Origin: Pseudogymnoascus destructans
Taxonomy: Eukaryota > Ascomycota > Leotiomycetes > Thelebolales > Thelebolaceae
Direction: 5' to 3'
Assembly (NCBI RefSeq): GCF_001641265.1
Contig: NW_020167524.1
Location: 186,001-250,000 of the forward strand
Length of the DNA stretch: 64,000 nt
The notes beneath the pieces are model-generated. The model was not told where the DNA came from, ran no database searches, and worked only from the letters and a program-made list of their open reading frames with translations. Every line of letters begins with the position of its first letter. The stretch's first letter is position 1. A program made the translations under genes and the position numbers. Positions 9,262 to 21,644 of this stretch are shown here, piece by piece.

Positions 9262-12184
9262 ATGATGGGAGGGGTCACCTATTTCCTTTTCGTCTATGTT
9301 CTTGGTGGCCTTACCTTTCTTCCCCTCCTCGTGGTGGTGCTCATCCTACACGCTTACCTAACGTTCCCCGTCCGCGAGACCCCGACAGAGGTGCCAGAAG
9401 CACCGAGATGCAATGGCCTTTTGCGGGATGGCGACCGAGCGGATGCTGTTAGATCAGCTTCCAAGAAGTTGGATGAGAAGTTTCAGCCTCGCAGCTCCCA
9501 AGAGTCCGACGTAGCTGCTGGGTATTTCGCCGTTTGCCGCGAATATGTCCCTGGAGGCATTAATGGCAAACCACCGGAGAGAACAACTCCCACGGGCTCT
9601 GCAGTTGTCACCTCACCGAGCCCAAGTGTATACCAAAGTATGTACCGCAGCATATTCGACCGAAAAAAGGACTCCAATCCATTGGATATCAAGGGCGCCG
9701 GGAAGCCAACCAGTAAAGGCGGAAATGTATTTTATGTTGTGTTAAGGTATGGTTATAAATTGGAACGGCAATACAAATTTTCACTTGTACTGTAGCTAAT
9801 AATTTGCTAGGCATCAACATATCCTACTCTTCGACACTGAGGAGCAACTCGAAGTCCGCTATGTGCTATCCCTGGCACACCACGATGTCAGTATATATGG
9901 CGGAGGCGAGGAAATACCAGATGGGGAGCTTTTTATCAAGCGAAATGCCATATGCTTGACCCGGAGAGCCGACGTTGGAGAAATGACACCCGACGGAACA
10001 CCTTCGGAACCTTTTTATCTATTTACCGATAGCCTTTCTGAAAAGGAAGACTTCTATTTCGCATTACTGAAAAATATGCAAAAACGACCTGAAGATTCAA
10101 ACAATGTCCCCAAGCCTCTACAGTTCGATGTCAAGCACATTATTGAATTGGTTCAACGGCTACATTCATCCGAAGAGAATATGCAGATACGGTGGTTCAA
10201 CGCTATTCTCGGAAGAATATTCCTCGGCATTTACAAAACGCCGGATGTTGAGGCCTTTATCAGAGCCAAGATTACCAAAAAGATATCGAGAGTGAAGAAG
10301 CCTGCATTTCTGTCCAAGATTATTATTCGGAACATTGATATGGGTGAGGGGGCCCCATACATCACCAATCCGCGTTTAAAAGACCTTACCGTCGACGGCG
10401 ACTGTACGATTGAAGGCGACATACTTTACACAGGTAATTTCCGCGTTGAAATAGCCGCAACTGCAAGGATAGAACTCGGTTCAAGGTTCAAAGCCAGGGA
10501 GGTAGACTTAGTCTTGGCAGCTACCGTTCGTCGCGTTGAGGGGCACATGCTTCTTAGAATTAAGCCGCCACCAAGCAATCGTCTTTGGATGACCTTCGAA
10601 ACCGCTCCACGAATAGATATGTCTATCGAGCCAATTGTCAGCTCCAGACAAATTACCTACACTCTGATTCTCCGCCAGATAGAGAACAGGATCAAGGAGG
10701 TCATTGCCGAGTCCATTGTTATGCCATTTTGGGACGACCTTGCGTTTTTCAATACGGATGGAAAGAAGTGGCGGGGCGGTATCTGGACAGACAGCGAACT
10801 TTCTCGACCATCACAATCCCTTGAAACAATAATTGCCGAGGATGGAGATGTAGACGAGCTGGAGCAAGTAGAAAATCAAACTTCTTCTCCGTCTCTTCCG
10901 CCGATGGAGAAGAGCATAAGTACCCCAACGCTGGAATCCAGCCCTGATGTAGAGTCTTTCGCTCGGAAAACAGCCAAGTCGGTCTTCAACCTGGGGCCCT
11001 CCAAAAAGAATGCTTCGTCTACTAGTGTCGAAACAATGTCATCAGTACCTTCTAGTAAACCAAAATCGATCAGAAAGCACTCATTCGCGAGTGCTGTTGT
11101 AAGCACCGATAATACCAACATCGACGCGCTCAAGCTCGAAAGCCCCTCAGACCATAGTTCAGCGGCTTCTACCATGGCTGCTCTATCAGCAAGGTCACCT
11201 CCACCTTCAGCAACGGCCAGCCCTGTTGGGTCTCCATCTAAGCCTTCAAGTATAGTGAAAACCAAATCTGGCAGTATGTCGTCGTTGTCCTCACGAGAAA
11301 CAGATAATATCGAACGTGCGGGGCTCGACTCTACGATTTGCAATGGATTGAGAACAGCAGGTGGAGAGAGCCTCAAACTAAACCGGCACAAAGGCGAAGA
11401 ATCATTTCCAGAAAGCCCCAGCAGCCTATCTGATAGTTCCCACGCTGAGTCAATACGCCCTTCTCACCTGGGCCTTATCAGCCAAGAAACAAATGGTTCG
11501 CTGAAGGTGGTGGATTCAGAAGCCGGAGCTAGTGTTGGCAGAGGATCAACACCAAAACGGAATACTCTTAGCGCAGTTGCCAACGCAGCTGAAAGTGCTC
11601 GGAAATGGGGATTAAACGCGCTACAAATAAGCCGAGACCAAACAAAGCTCTCCATGGCTTCTGAACTCGGAAGTGAAACACCCGATTTGACGCAGCCAAT
11701 GGGCCGCGGGAAACCATTACCGCCCCCTGGCACACCTTTACCTCTGCCAGACAGAAGGACCAAAACTGCGCATATCCCAGTTCCAAAACGCAGTCCACTC
11801 CCCCCTCTGCATCTGGCCCGACAACCGTCTGAGGTCAAGGCTCGAAGCTCCACATCTTCCAGCACGCCCCATCAAGCCCCGCCACTACCTAAGCGGCATT
11901 CTCGCAATGACTATGCTGTCTCGCAAGAAGGTGTACTTGTCGTCGCAGCGCCAGACTCTGAGCCGGTGTCCCCCACAGACGACTCCGAAAATACTGCTAT
12001 CTCTCGTTGGAAAGGCGGCGATAATGATGACGAAGCCGACGTCGCGGTGCCGGATCACGAAAAAAACCACTCTGGCACACCAACAAAGGAAGGTCCCCTC
12101 TTGCCCGCAAATGTACTAGAAGATACCGAGAGCCTGCACAACCCATCCAGCGGGAATGGCAGCACCAGAATTTCAAGGTCGTAG
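9262..12184 (+). CDS. NVJ2: NVJ2/TEX2-like SMP-domain lipid transfer protein of ER contact sites
   Basis: Exons 9262-9746 and 9811-12184 (intron GTATGG...GCTAG, codon AG|G) give 952 residues. The N-terminus has one membrane span (YFLFVYVLGGLTFLPLLVVV), then LTFPVRETPTE. A PH-like region follows (HQHILLLFDTEEQLEVRYVL ... FKSRNAICLTRR-like text around 140-220). The SMP domain spans roughly 240-480 (NMQIRWFNAILGRIFLGIYK, LVLAATVRRVEGHMLLRIKP, IVMPFWDDLAFF). SMP proteins tether the ER to vacuole or Golgi membranes and move lipids such as ceramide. The last 450 residues are Ser/Pro-rich and disordered, with PLPPPGTPLPLPDRR resembling SH3-binding text. Two adjacent Met codons occur at the start; the first is used. 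Confidence 0.88.
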
Positions 12185-13175
12185 AAATTGTATATGTCAG
12201 TTCTACATTCTGATCGACCTCCAGGAAATTCCAAAGTACACCCTGCATTGCGCGACGAAGCCTTGGCCCTTTACTCCCGCGATACGCGGCAATGTGATCT
12301 TATTATCAACCTGTGCCTGGAGAAATAATTCAAACGGAATTCTCGCACCCCTCTTGCGACGATGTTGCTACTTCTTTGTCATCGTCATGTCAACCAGCTT
12401 GTCTCGGCTTGACTTTGGCCACTAGGGAAATTAATGACTTTCGCAAATACTCGTCCAGATATTCCCACCATCAGGCCCCTTGGCAAGTTCCATTTATATT
12501 TACCGGAGTATCACTTGCAAGGAGTCTACACTACAGATGCAATGGGTGAGGCTAGATGGGAAGCGACCCCCACACAGACAAAACTGACTGTACTGCTTGT
12601 GTTTATCTCCTCTGGCTTCATTATCATTAATTACCTTATAGTGAGCGGTAGTAAAAGTTACTCCGGCAAGAGATGTTTGGAGGTTTCGTAAAAAATATAT
12701 ACCCTAAAAGTGAATACAATAACAGTGAAATGACAATAAAGCCTACTCCAGTACTAAGATTATCCTTGGAGTTTCATAAATCCATTATTGGTGGTTGCGA
12801 CATTTTTCTTGGCTTATTGCTAACTGTGCCTGGAGATTACGTGGAGGTGGAGACGCTAACCAATAAAGTTTAGCGACATTTTTCAGAACGACCTGGGTAG
12901 CGGGGTAGGCTTCGAGTGAGCTAGTCCAGCTTTCTCAAAAGTTTAAACGCGCGCCAAGTTGGAGGTTGTCTGTATTATTATGTATTAAATTACAAGAAGT
13001 ATCCCAAGTTATAATTTAACTCGAAAGGTGCCCTACATATATTACAGCCAGGCATGACTGCGCAGTACTATTATTACTGGCCCTGAAGTCTCAGAAATGT
13101 TGGCGGGGTTGTTTATGGAAAGATAAACTGTGAGTGCACATTTGGCTTGAGGGCCTTGCACGTGTGTGTATCCAG
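12185..13175. other. intergenic, convergent 3' regions
   Basis: AT-rich DNA between the ends of the SMP-domain gene (+) and REV3 (-). Small frames are present but none has protein-like composition or plausible introns. No repeat family, tRNA or transposon motif was recognised. Confidence 0.5.
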
Positions 13176-16100
13176 TTACCATTCCAGGTCTTCATGGCCG
13201 CTACTATCTCCTTGCAATCTCTCCATCAGACGCCCAGCGACTTTCCGCTCCGTCGTAAGTCTCGCCTTTTCTTTCACTCGCGAATAAAACACCGGACAAT
13301 CTTTGCTGTCGCACCTGACTTCATCAGTCCAGGATATATTGGAGCAGCTTCGGCAGACACTTTCCAGTTCCTGATACTTCCTTTCCATAGCGGTTAGCCT
13401 GGTCTGTAAAGCTAACATAGATGATGGGCGATTTCCAAGGCATGTTGGGCAGATAGCAGCGTTGGATTCGAGCTTGTCTTGACAAACGAGACACGACGAT
13501 GACTTCATGTATGATTCTAATGTCTTTTTGTTGAATGGAACATCTGCTGGCTGGCCAGCCAGTTGCGGGCCGACATCTACGCGCCGAACCCGTTGGACCT
13601 TGGGCATTTCGTCGTACCAACTACGAACGTTCGCACCCACAAGGCTGAATATTCGCTCCAATGGAGGAATCAAGTTTTTTGAAATGTAATACTCGGAGTC
13701 AAGCTCATTGTGGTCGCTTTGTAGTAACGTCTCGGGAGCGACGCATCGATCAATTAGTCTTGCACCTGGCTCTCCAGTAATGACTACGTATGGAACTCGC
13801 TCACCGTGCTGGGGCTCAACTCTGTGATCTTCTAACATGCGCTTTATGCTGATGAGTGCACCAGGCGGCGGAGGCCCTTTATCGCTGTAGCTTCCAAGTC
13901 TCACTTCTTTCGCGAAGCAAAAATCCTGGATTGACACTGAGCCTGTCATTATCTTCTCGCACTGTGCTTGAAAGTAGTCTTTAACTTGACTGAGATCTGC
14001 AGATCGGAAAAGAATCTTCAACGCCTTCTCTTCGATTTTTTGTTCAGCTGGAGTGCCATCCCGTCTAACAGTTTCAATTCCTTTGGCATCGAATTTCGGT
14101 TCTTGTTGGTCCTTTTTCTCATATTGGAAGCCGACGTATCGCTTCTTTGCCAGAAGCACACAGGGAAGATAGACTTTCTCAAATTTCAGCTTCACTGGTC
14201 GAGGGTTCATATTTGTAACCCTTTCCGCAATCTCATTCCCAATGTCAAATGCTTGGTCCTTGGTTCTTCCTTTGAGATAGATGAAGATGCTATCAGTATC
14301 TCCATAGACGACTTCTGCGCCCCAACGCTTGACTGAGTGTACGAGGGCAATCGCCTTCTCCAGTGTCTCGCGTGCAGTCTGGACAATACTATCTGCAATT
14401 TCCACACAAGGCATGCGGCCTGAAAAAGACGCCGATGTGTAGCCGTAAGTAACGTTGGCTATTAATTTCAGGGCTAGCTGCCTATTGTTTAAAAGTTTCT
14501 GGGTGGTTTTGTCGTTTACGTCAAATTTCATCCCACTCTTTACCATTACTCGTGTCTCCAAGATTTCTCCCAGCATCTTTGCAAGCAGAGATTTCCGAAT
14601 TTCGGGTTTGGTGTACATCATCCCATTTGGAGAGATATTGATGAAGTCCTTCAACAGCTCCAGCAATCGATCCTGTCGCTGATATTCGGTGAAGCCCATT
14701 TTACCAGTCCCGCCTCGCCAGTTCACAATTCGCCCCATGAATGTCGAATAGCAATAATTGTAGGCGATCATCACACTTGGATACAAACTCTGGAAGTCCA
14801 ACACCAGCAACGGGCTGGTATAAAAGGCGCTCTGAGGCTCCATAACTAGTGGAAGACACTCCAATGCATTTTGTGCACCAACTTGTTTTCGACTGGGAGA
14901 CACTAATACGAAATTTTCTGGTTTAGCAATTCGGAACATAAGAGATTCCACCTTGAATTGCGAGCCTCTTGAAAGCACAGAAAAAAAATCCACGCCCAGC
15001 AAACGTGCTTGCTCACTGGTCCTTGTAATAAGCTCACTCTGGTCCAATATTGCGAGGTTAAGCTGCACCCGACACAAATAATACTCAATGACCTTTGCTA
15101 GGTCTGCGAATTTTCCACTGGTATACCACATAGTTAAATCTCGCCAGGCATAGTGGGGAATTCGGCGATGTAGCAGGTGGAATACCACATTCTCCATCGT
15201 GTATTGCAGCAGGTTGAGTTCGTTCCGCATGGCTCGCCATATGTTTATCATGTGACGTCCAGTCACTGAGATCGCTGAGGTATGTCTAGATCCCCATTTA
15301 TCGCTGTCTTTTTCAGAATGTCCACGAGAGTGTGTGTGCATGCGGGAGAGCTCCTCACAGAGATCATACTCATACTTCAACTTTGCTCGTTCAACCAAGT
15401 AGCCCCATGAGCAATTGTGAACTTCATAGCCCGTTAGAATATCCGGGTCATTTGCTCTTACAAATTCGACGATTCGAACGAGGAGGTCAAGCTCCGAGGA
15501 CTCTTCGAAGACGTGGATGGGAGTTTGTTTTGCTATGTTCCTCGCCGTTTGGCCATTCTCTGACAAAGCAACAATTCCTCCATGGCTAACTCCGCCAGTT
15601 CCGAGGTTATCAGGATGGTCTTCACCCAACTGAAGATTCCAAAACACGCACTGTATTTCATCTTCTTGTGGATTCGGGGCTAAATTGCCTCGGGTATTGA
15701 TATGAACTTCGAGGCTCATTACACTCATATACTGCGCATTGTTTTGCAAGGTTGATGTATTATGTGGCTGGGTATATTGAAAACCGTGCTTATTCGTCTG
15801 TGTCGGGCCCTCAATTTGTGAATGGGCACTGTTTTCAGGTTGCAGACTAGGTTGTCTGCTTGACTTCAGGGTTCCTGACTTTGCTTTCGCCAAGACCTCC
15901 TTACGTTCCCAGTCCGCTACATCGTTAAATGCTGGCGCTGGCTTTCCAATTTCCCAAACTCGTAATCTGCACCGTTGCTGTCGATGTTCATATATATGCT
16001 TTTCACTTGGTTTGTTATGTACAATCGCAGGCTTTTCCCCTAAACTAGCAGCCGAGCTACCTGTTTCGTCAAAATCCGGAAGAAACGGGACAGTCAAACT

Positions 16101-18460
16101 CTCAAGCTTAAACTCTTTGCCCGCCCATTCTGTAGGTCGCTCGGGCACATCTAGCTCATTGCCATAGTAAGGACCTTGATATATGACAGGTGGATGGAGG
16201 GTAGGGGTGACTGTTTCTTTCAAAGGCGGTGATTTGGCGAAAGCCGCGACAGATTTACTTCGAGCGACCCAGTTTGTGTTCCTTAAGTCCCAAGTTATAC
16301 TTGAGACCAGCTTTTGTTGCTCGCTAGGGGATGCAATGCGATGTGCTTCTGATTCAAGTTGGGTCTGTATCGAACGGGATGTAACACCGAACAGATTTTT
16401 GTTTTCGTTAAAAGAAGTCTCTCCTTGGTCTTGTGAAGAGCCGTACTGCGAATGCCTAAACACCGTGTCTATTTCTTGTAGATGTATGGGATCTGGATTG
16501 GGAAGAGGCTGGGGGTCCAGTTTACCACTGTCGACATTGTGGCGCGGCAGCCTTTTGCCCAAGTTCAGAGTATGAGAAAGGCCATTGACAGTTGGCAACA
16601 TTAGTAAGTTATGATGATCTCTTTCCGAAAGTATGTTACCCCGATTTCTGATATTGCAGCTTCCGTTTTCTGCCATGCTTCCATATCCTGGAAGTGCTTG
16701 GTGGGGGCGCGACTCAGCAGCCGAGAACGTCGATTGGATTGGCGCAATAGCAAAGTCAAGTTTAGAACGTTTGCTGTACCCTTCATCAGAGGGGATCAGA
16801 GTTATTGATCGCTTAAGACTTGTTGTCTTGCTTCCCCCCAGTGGCGTTGCCACCTTTATATCTCGGAGCAGCCCTTCGGCCGTAGAGTTCGAAGAAGCAA
16901 GCTCTAGAGCAGAAGTAGGGGTTGCATCTCTTCTAGGTTCATAAATCCGTGCTTTTGTAGGGTGGTGCTCTCTGTCGCCCAGTTCTATAAGCGAACATGG
17001 ATCCTCAGCTTCGTGCACCCTTGGCACATTGTTTAGTGGCACAGAGTTGTGGTCAACTGTATGCTCGGCTTTGAAGCTGCTAGTCGCCATGATAGGTGGT
17101 GGATCCTTTTTCTCCTCCGACTGTTCAATGTCACATAGGAGGTCGTCATCTGAATCATATGGGAACTCATTCTCATCAGAGATATTAAAGATGCGGTTCT
17201 CGTCGACTTCGATATTCCCAGCTATGAACTCTTCCTTTGGAAGTACTGGATTTTCCTCGGGCTTCATGCCAAGAATTGGACCAAGATTTTCGGGGTAGAG
17301 GTCTTCCACAGATTGGAAAGTAGTATTAATATCATCCTCGTCCGGCTTCGGCTTAATGTATGTGTCAAAGGATATATTGGATCCATCGCTCTTGGCTCGT
17401 TCTTCCTGTATCCTGCTATGTACAAGCTCCATGTACTCTTCCTCATGCACCCACCGGCCTTTCTGAGAGCTTCGGGGACCAGCAGACATTGAAATTAAAA
17501 CTTCGGGGGGGGATGCGTTGCTTCCAGGTTCCACAGCTTTCATTTTGGCTTTGCGACGCTTGGTTTCATCTCTCCACAATTCCGACATGCTATGGACCAG
17601 CTTTTGATCCGGTGGAAGCGGATTTGACCGCTCAATGAAATCATGATGGAGCGGTCTCTGGACAATTTCCAGCCTATTAAGAATGTCTTGTACCATGATA
17701 TCCACCTCGAGAGAGCAATGGCTTACCCTCGGGAGTTTGGCTTCGCTTATGACAAACTCGGCAGGAATAGAACGATCGTGCCAGAGGTGTGATAGCCTAT
17801 CTAGCTCCTCATACTTTGGAACTGGCCCTCTAAAGTATACCTGTCGGCTGTCGATATAGCCGCAACCATATAGGTTGTAGTCAGTCATCCATTGCATAAT
17901 AAATTGCAAATGCGCTTCGTAGGGTTGGAACACTCGTTTCATAATGGCACCTTGCCTGAGGAGGTCGGCAAGACGAGTCATAACCACTGGGTCTAAGGCA
18001 TAGATTTTGAGGTAATACTGATATCCAACATGATAACCGTAAAACGGAACACCTTTTACCAGCGTTATACGAGCAATAAACCTTGTTCTGCGGTCATACA
18101 CGCCCCTGCGATAACTCACAGCAAGTGCGTGGTCAATCGAAAGGTGGAGCCTATGGATGTAGGCACCGACTAATATCACAATATAAGACTTTATCCTAGC
18201 TTCTCCAGGGCGGCTGAGGACTTACCTTCATCAGATGTGACCTGGCCATTATAGTCAATATAGATATATGGGAATGCGCCATGTATATGGGCACAAACTT
18301 TTTGGCCTGTTTCAGTAGTCCCAAAGACTCTGACGACAGGCACTTTTGGTTCGTTGTTGATTTCAGAAGGGGCCACATCACGGCGGAGTTGGGGGTCAAA
18401 TCGAGTTGGGAACGCTTGGTAATGGTCAATACAGTTCAGCCGCACCCTGAACAGATCCAT
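13176..18460 (-). CDS. REV3: DNA polymerase zeta catalytic subunit Rev3
   Basis: Exon 1 is 18460-18226 and exon 2 is 18169-13176, with intron 18225-18170 (GTAAGT...TTAG, codon G|TC), giving 1742 residues. This is a B-family polymerase for translesion synthesis; it acts in the nucleus with Rev7 and Rev1. The N-terminal region reads VVRVFGTTETGQKVCAHIHG. A long poorly conserved middle precedes the palm: motif A DFQSLYPSVMIAYN near residue 1200, motif B KLIANVTYGYTSA, and motif C VYGDTDSIF near 1365. The C-terminal cysteine cluster is present as CLVCQDKLESNAAICPTC and CRSCSNISWTDEVRC with DCPVF, the Fe-S/zinc module that holds accessory subunits. Catalytic aspartates are intact. It is divergent from SLU7 across 212 bp. 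Confidence 0.96.
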
Positions 18461-18672
18461 CCCGAGAACCTCGCAACGAGGTTATCAGTCCATAGTTGAA
18501 CTGGAGTCTGTAGTGTTGAATGCGCTTGTGTGGCGCGACGCGTTCGTCCTTATCAATTGAAACTCGAAATCACGTGCTGATAAGGACCATTATATCCCGC
18601 CCATATGATCTTTGAGGAAGCAAATACACGACGAGACAGTTTGAACCCAGACTCAGATATATCTCCTTAAAA
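18461..18672. promoter_or_regulatory. bidirectional promoter, REV3 and SLU7
   Basis: Only 212 bp separate the two divergent start codons, so the promoters must overlap or be shared. The sequence GTGGCGCGACGCGTTCGTCC near 18531 includes ACGCGT, the MluI-type core used by cell-cycle regulators in yeast; whether it works here is unknown. Confidence 0.5.
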
Positions 18673-20097
18673 ATGCCACCTGCTGGAACTCAGCCACTTA
18701 AGCCTCCGGCGCCATCCGCTGCTTCGAAAGAAGCCAACGAATATATCCCGTCTTTCATCTCCAAAAAGCCATTCTACATTGGGGAAGATGACCAGAACGA
18801 TTATCTCGAACACCAGCGGCTACAGAAGGCGCAATCCGACCAGTCAAAGTGGTATGATAGAGGCAAGAAGCTAGGCCCTGCGGCGACGAAGTTCAGAAAG
18901 GGTGCATGCGAGAACTGCGGGTCTATAACACATAAAACGAAGGAGTGCCTCAGTCGGCCAAGGGCGAAAGGCGCAAAGTGGACAGGGCTCGACATCCAAG
19001 CCGATGAAGTTATACAAGATGTCAATCTGGGTTGGGATGCAAAGCGAGATCGTTGGAATGGATATGACTCGAAGGAGTATAAGACGGTTATCGAGGAATA
19101 TGCCCAGTTGGAAGAGTTGAGGACGAAGTCCGCGGCAAATGAAGCAGCAGACGAAGGAGAAACTGGAGCTGATGGCGGCGCAAAGTACGCGGAGGAATCC
19201 GACATGGGAAGGCATCAAAGCACATCGACGAGACAGTTACGCATTCGAGAGGATACCGCAAAATATTTATTGAACCTCGACTTAGACTCAGCGAAATATG
19301 ACCCTAAGACAAGGTCCATGGTGGATAGTGGAGCAACAGCAGATACTGCCGCTGCACTGGTGGCAGAGGAAGGGTTTATGAGATCATCCGGCGACGCTGC
19401 GGAGTTTGAGAAGGCACAGAAATACGCGTGGGAGTCTCAAGAAAAGGCTGGCGATACAAATCAGCATCTCCAAGCAAACCCCACCTCTGGCGAATATTAT
19501 AGGAGAAAGGAGCGTGAAGAGGCTGAGAAGAAGCGATTACTGCAAAAGAAGATGCTGGAGGAAAAGTACGGTGCTTCAGGAAGCACTGTACCCGAAGGCC
19601 TTCGCGACACTGCTATTATCGAGTCCGAAAGATTTGTTGAGTATGACGAAACCGGCGCGCTCAAAGGGGCACCGAAAGCAGTGGCAAAATCAAAATATGC
19701 GGAAGATGTTTTAATTAATAACCACGCTGCTGTATGGGGTAGCTGGTGGACAAATTTCAAATGGGGTTATGCTTGCTGTCATTCAATAGTCAAGAATAGT
19801 TACTGCACAGGCGAAGCAGGGAAGGCGGCGTTCAACGAAGCAGACCATCTTCGTACTGGCGGGGCTCTTCAAAGAGAAGATGCGCCCTTGCAAATAACCA
19901 GCCGGCAGGGACGCGCTGAGTCGGAAGCGGAAGCATCAGCCAACAAGGGCTCAGCAAGCCAAGATGCTGCGAAGAAGCGCACATTGGAAGAGATGAAAGG
20001 CGATTTGACAGAAGAGGATATGGACGAGTATCGGCGGAAACGGCAAGCTCCAAATGACCCCATGGCTCACCTACTAGGCAAGGATAAGCTTTTGTAA
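18673..20097 (+). CDS. SLU7: pre-mRNA splicing factor Slu7
   Basis: A single exon of 474 residues. Slu7 acts in the second catalytic step of splicing and helps choose the 3' splice site. The N-terminus shows the family text EYIPSFISKKPFYIGED. A CCHC zinc knuckle follows at C79-x2-C82-x4-H87-x4-C92 (CENCGSITHKTKEC), then RPRAKGAKWTGLDI, DVNLGWDAKRDRWNGYD and REDTAKYLLNLDLDSAKYDP. The C-terminal half keeps HAAVWGSWWTNFKWGYACC. All core motifs are intact. The ATG at 18673 follows CTTAAAA, and the stop leaves 512 bp to the convergent RPS9 end. Confidence 0.96.
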   Translation: MPPAGTQPLKPPAPSAASKEANEYIPSFISKKPFYIGEDDQNDYLEHQRLQKAQSDQSKWYDRGKKLGPAATKFRKGACENCGSITHKTKECLSRPRAKGAKWTGLDIQADEVIQDVNLGWDAKRDRWNGYDSKEYKTVIEEYAQLEELRTKSAANEAADEGETGADGGAKYAEESDMGRHQSTSTRQLRIREDTAKYLLNLDLDSAKYDPKTRSMVDSGATADTAAALVAEEGFMRSSGDAAEFEKAQKYAWESQEKAGDTNQHLQANPTSGEYYRRKEREEAEKKRLLQKKMLEEKYGASGSTVPEGLRDTAIIESERFVEYDETGALKGAPKAVAKSKYAEDVLINNHAAVWGSWWTNFKWGYACCHSIVKNSYCTGEAGKAAFNEADHLRTGGALQREDAPLQITSRQGRAESEAEASANKGSASQDAAKKRTLEEMKGDLTEEDMDEYRRKRQAPNDPMAHLLGKDKLL

Positions 20098-20609
20098 TTT
20101 AAATGTGCCAGGTGAGCTGTTCGGAGTTTATGAAGCCAAACCATGAATAAAATGCAATCTGAAAGGCGCTCTATACTAGTGTATATTAGGCAATTGTTTC
20201 GCTCTATTTGTGAACCATATCACAGTTGTATGAAGCAGGAACTGTTGGGGCGGCTGGTGATTGGGATTAGTAAATAGAAAAAACATATGATGGCCGCAAA
20301 AAATATGTGGCCTGCAAATGCAGCAATGAATCTGTACGTTTACACGAGAACAATTCCGTGATAAAGTTGATCATGATCACCCGCCCTATTGGTCTAGGCT
20401 GCCTGGTGGTCTACTGGCGCTATATGGCAAATACTTGAAATATGAAAGGTCCGAAGCTATTTAAGCCGACCATGGAAAACGTGTAATTTTGTGAAGCCTT
20501 CGTTGGATATTTTGCTAACTCGTCGAACTGATATTACAGTCGATTCCAGATGAGCAGTGCCTAAAGTTCCGCGCAATGGCTAAAACCCACATATAACATG
20601 AGTCTTAAT
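20098..20609. other. convergent intergenic region, SLU7 and RPS9
   Basis: About 510 bp containing the 3' ends of both genes. No reading frame or repeat of note. Confidence 0.5.
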
Positions 20610-21384
20610 TTACTCCTCATCCTCCTCAGCATCATCACCACCGTTCTTCTCCTCCGCAGCCTTCGCCTTCTTGCGACGGACACGGCCTGGGCGGCCACCG
20701 CCGAATGGCGAGTTCAAAGCGAAATCGATGTGCTTCTGGGAGTCGAGGCGGACAACGAAAGATGGAACATTGACGATTTGCTTGCCGACACGGATGTGTC
20801 TTTGGCGGATGAGAACACGAGCGTGGTGAATGGACTTGGCAAGGCCAAGCTTGTAGACGCAAGTCTGAAGACGGCGCTCCAGGAAATCCTCGACCTTAAG
20901 GGCCAAAACGTAATCGAGCTTCATGCGGGACTCGTCGAGGACACCGACGCGAACGAGACGGCGAATCAGAGCGTTACCCTCGAAAAGGCGCTTTGGGTCC
21001 TTCTCGTCCAAGGTCAAAAGTTGACTATCGCGATGAATTAGCTTCCAGTATAATTATCGTGGTAGTATTGACGTACCGGGCAGCACGACGGATCTTCGAG
21101 AGGGTGAGCAGCACGCGCCACACCTCGCGCTTGTTGCGCAGACCATACTCTCCAACGGTCTTCAATTCGGAGTCACTGAAACGGGGTCAGTCGATTGACA
21201 AACGACATGAACAGAGCACGCTCGTGTTCAGTGGCCGGAGTGTACATACAGACGAGCAGACTCGAAAGGACGCCTTGGGACCTTGTAGGTCTTCGAGTAC
21301 GAGCGTCTATTGTTCCATGTCAGCTTCAGATCTTCGTGGCAGTCTGGGAATGATTGAGGCAAACAAGAGAACTTACGGCGCCAT
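20610..21384 (-). CDS. RPS9: 40S ribosomal protein S9 (uS4)
   Basis: Four exons: 21384-21377, 21306-21250, 21175-21077 and 21024-20610, giving 192 residues. The first coding exon is only eight bases (ATGGCGCC). The product reads MAPRSYSKTYKVPRRPFESA, GEYGLRNKREVWRV, RRAARQLLTLDEKDPKRLFE and the S4 RNA-binding fold SIHHARVLIRQRHIRVGKQI, ending with an acidic DDAEEDEE tail. uS4 is an early-assembly protein of the small subunit that contacts rRNA near the decoding site. All introns have GTAAGT-, GTATGT- or GTACGT-type donors and correct phase. It is divergent from RPL21, 260 bp away, which favours coordinated expression. Confidence 0.97.
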
Positions 21385-21644
21385 TTTGCTGTTTGTCGAA
21401 GAAAAAGTTGGTTGACAGTCTCAATTCACGTTCGGTCTGGGATTGTTGAACGTTCGTAGAAATTGGTGGATCCTCGCTTAATCGAGTGTGCGATTTTAGT
21501 GGCCCTAACCCGTTCGGGCTAAGACCCAGGGTTTTCGCCCACCCAAAGAGTCTTGTGAATTCGAGAAACAGCATCACCAACGGTTCCAGCGACAGCGACA
21601 ATTCCGACCAAACCCACGACAACCCCTTCAGTAACGCCGTCAAA
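21385..21644. promoter_or_regulatory. shared promoter of RPS9 and RPL21
   Basis: This 260-bp interval lies between two divergent ribosomal protein start codons. A pyrimidine/purine asymmetry is visible, and GGCCCTAACCC near 21500-21512 resembles the telomere-like box (CCCTAA) that fungal ribosomal protein promoters often carry. Function is inferred from that resemblance. Confidence 0.6.

Noticed and set aside
9483..11865. Long minus-strand frames within the NVJ2-like and REV3 genes
   Set aside because: Low-complexity mirror frames of real coding sequence, without start context or splice support.
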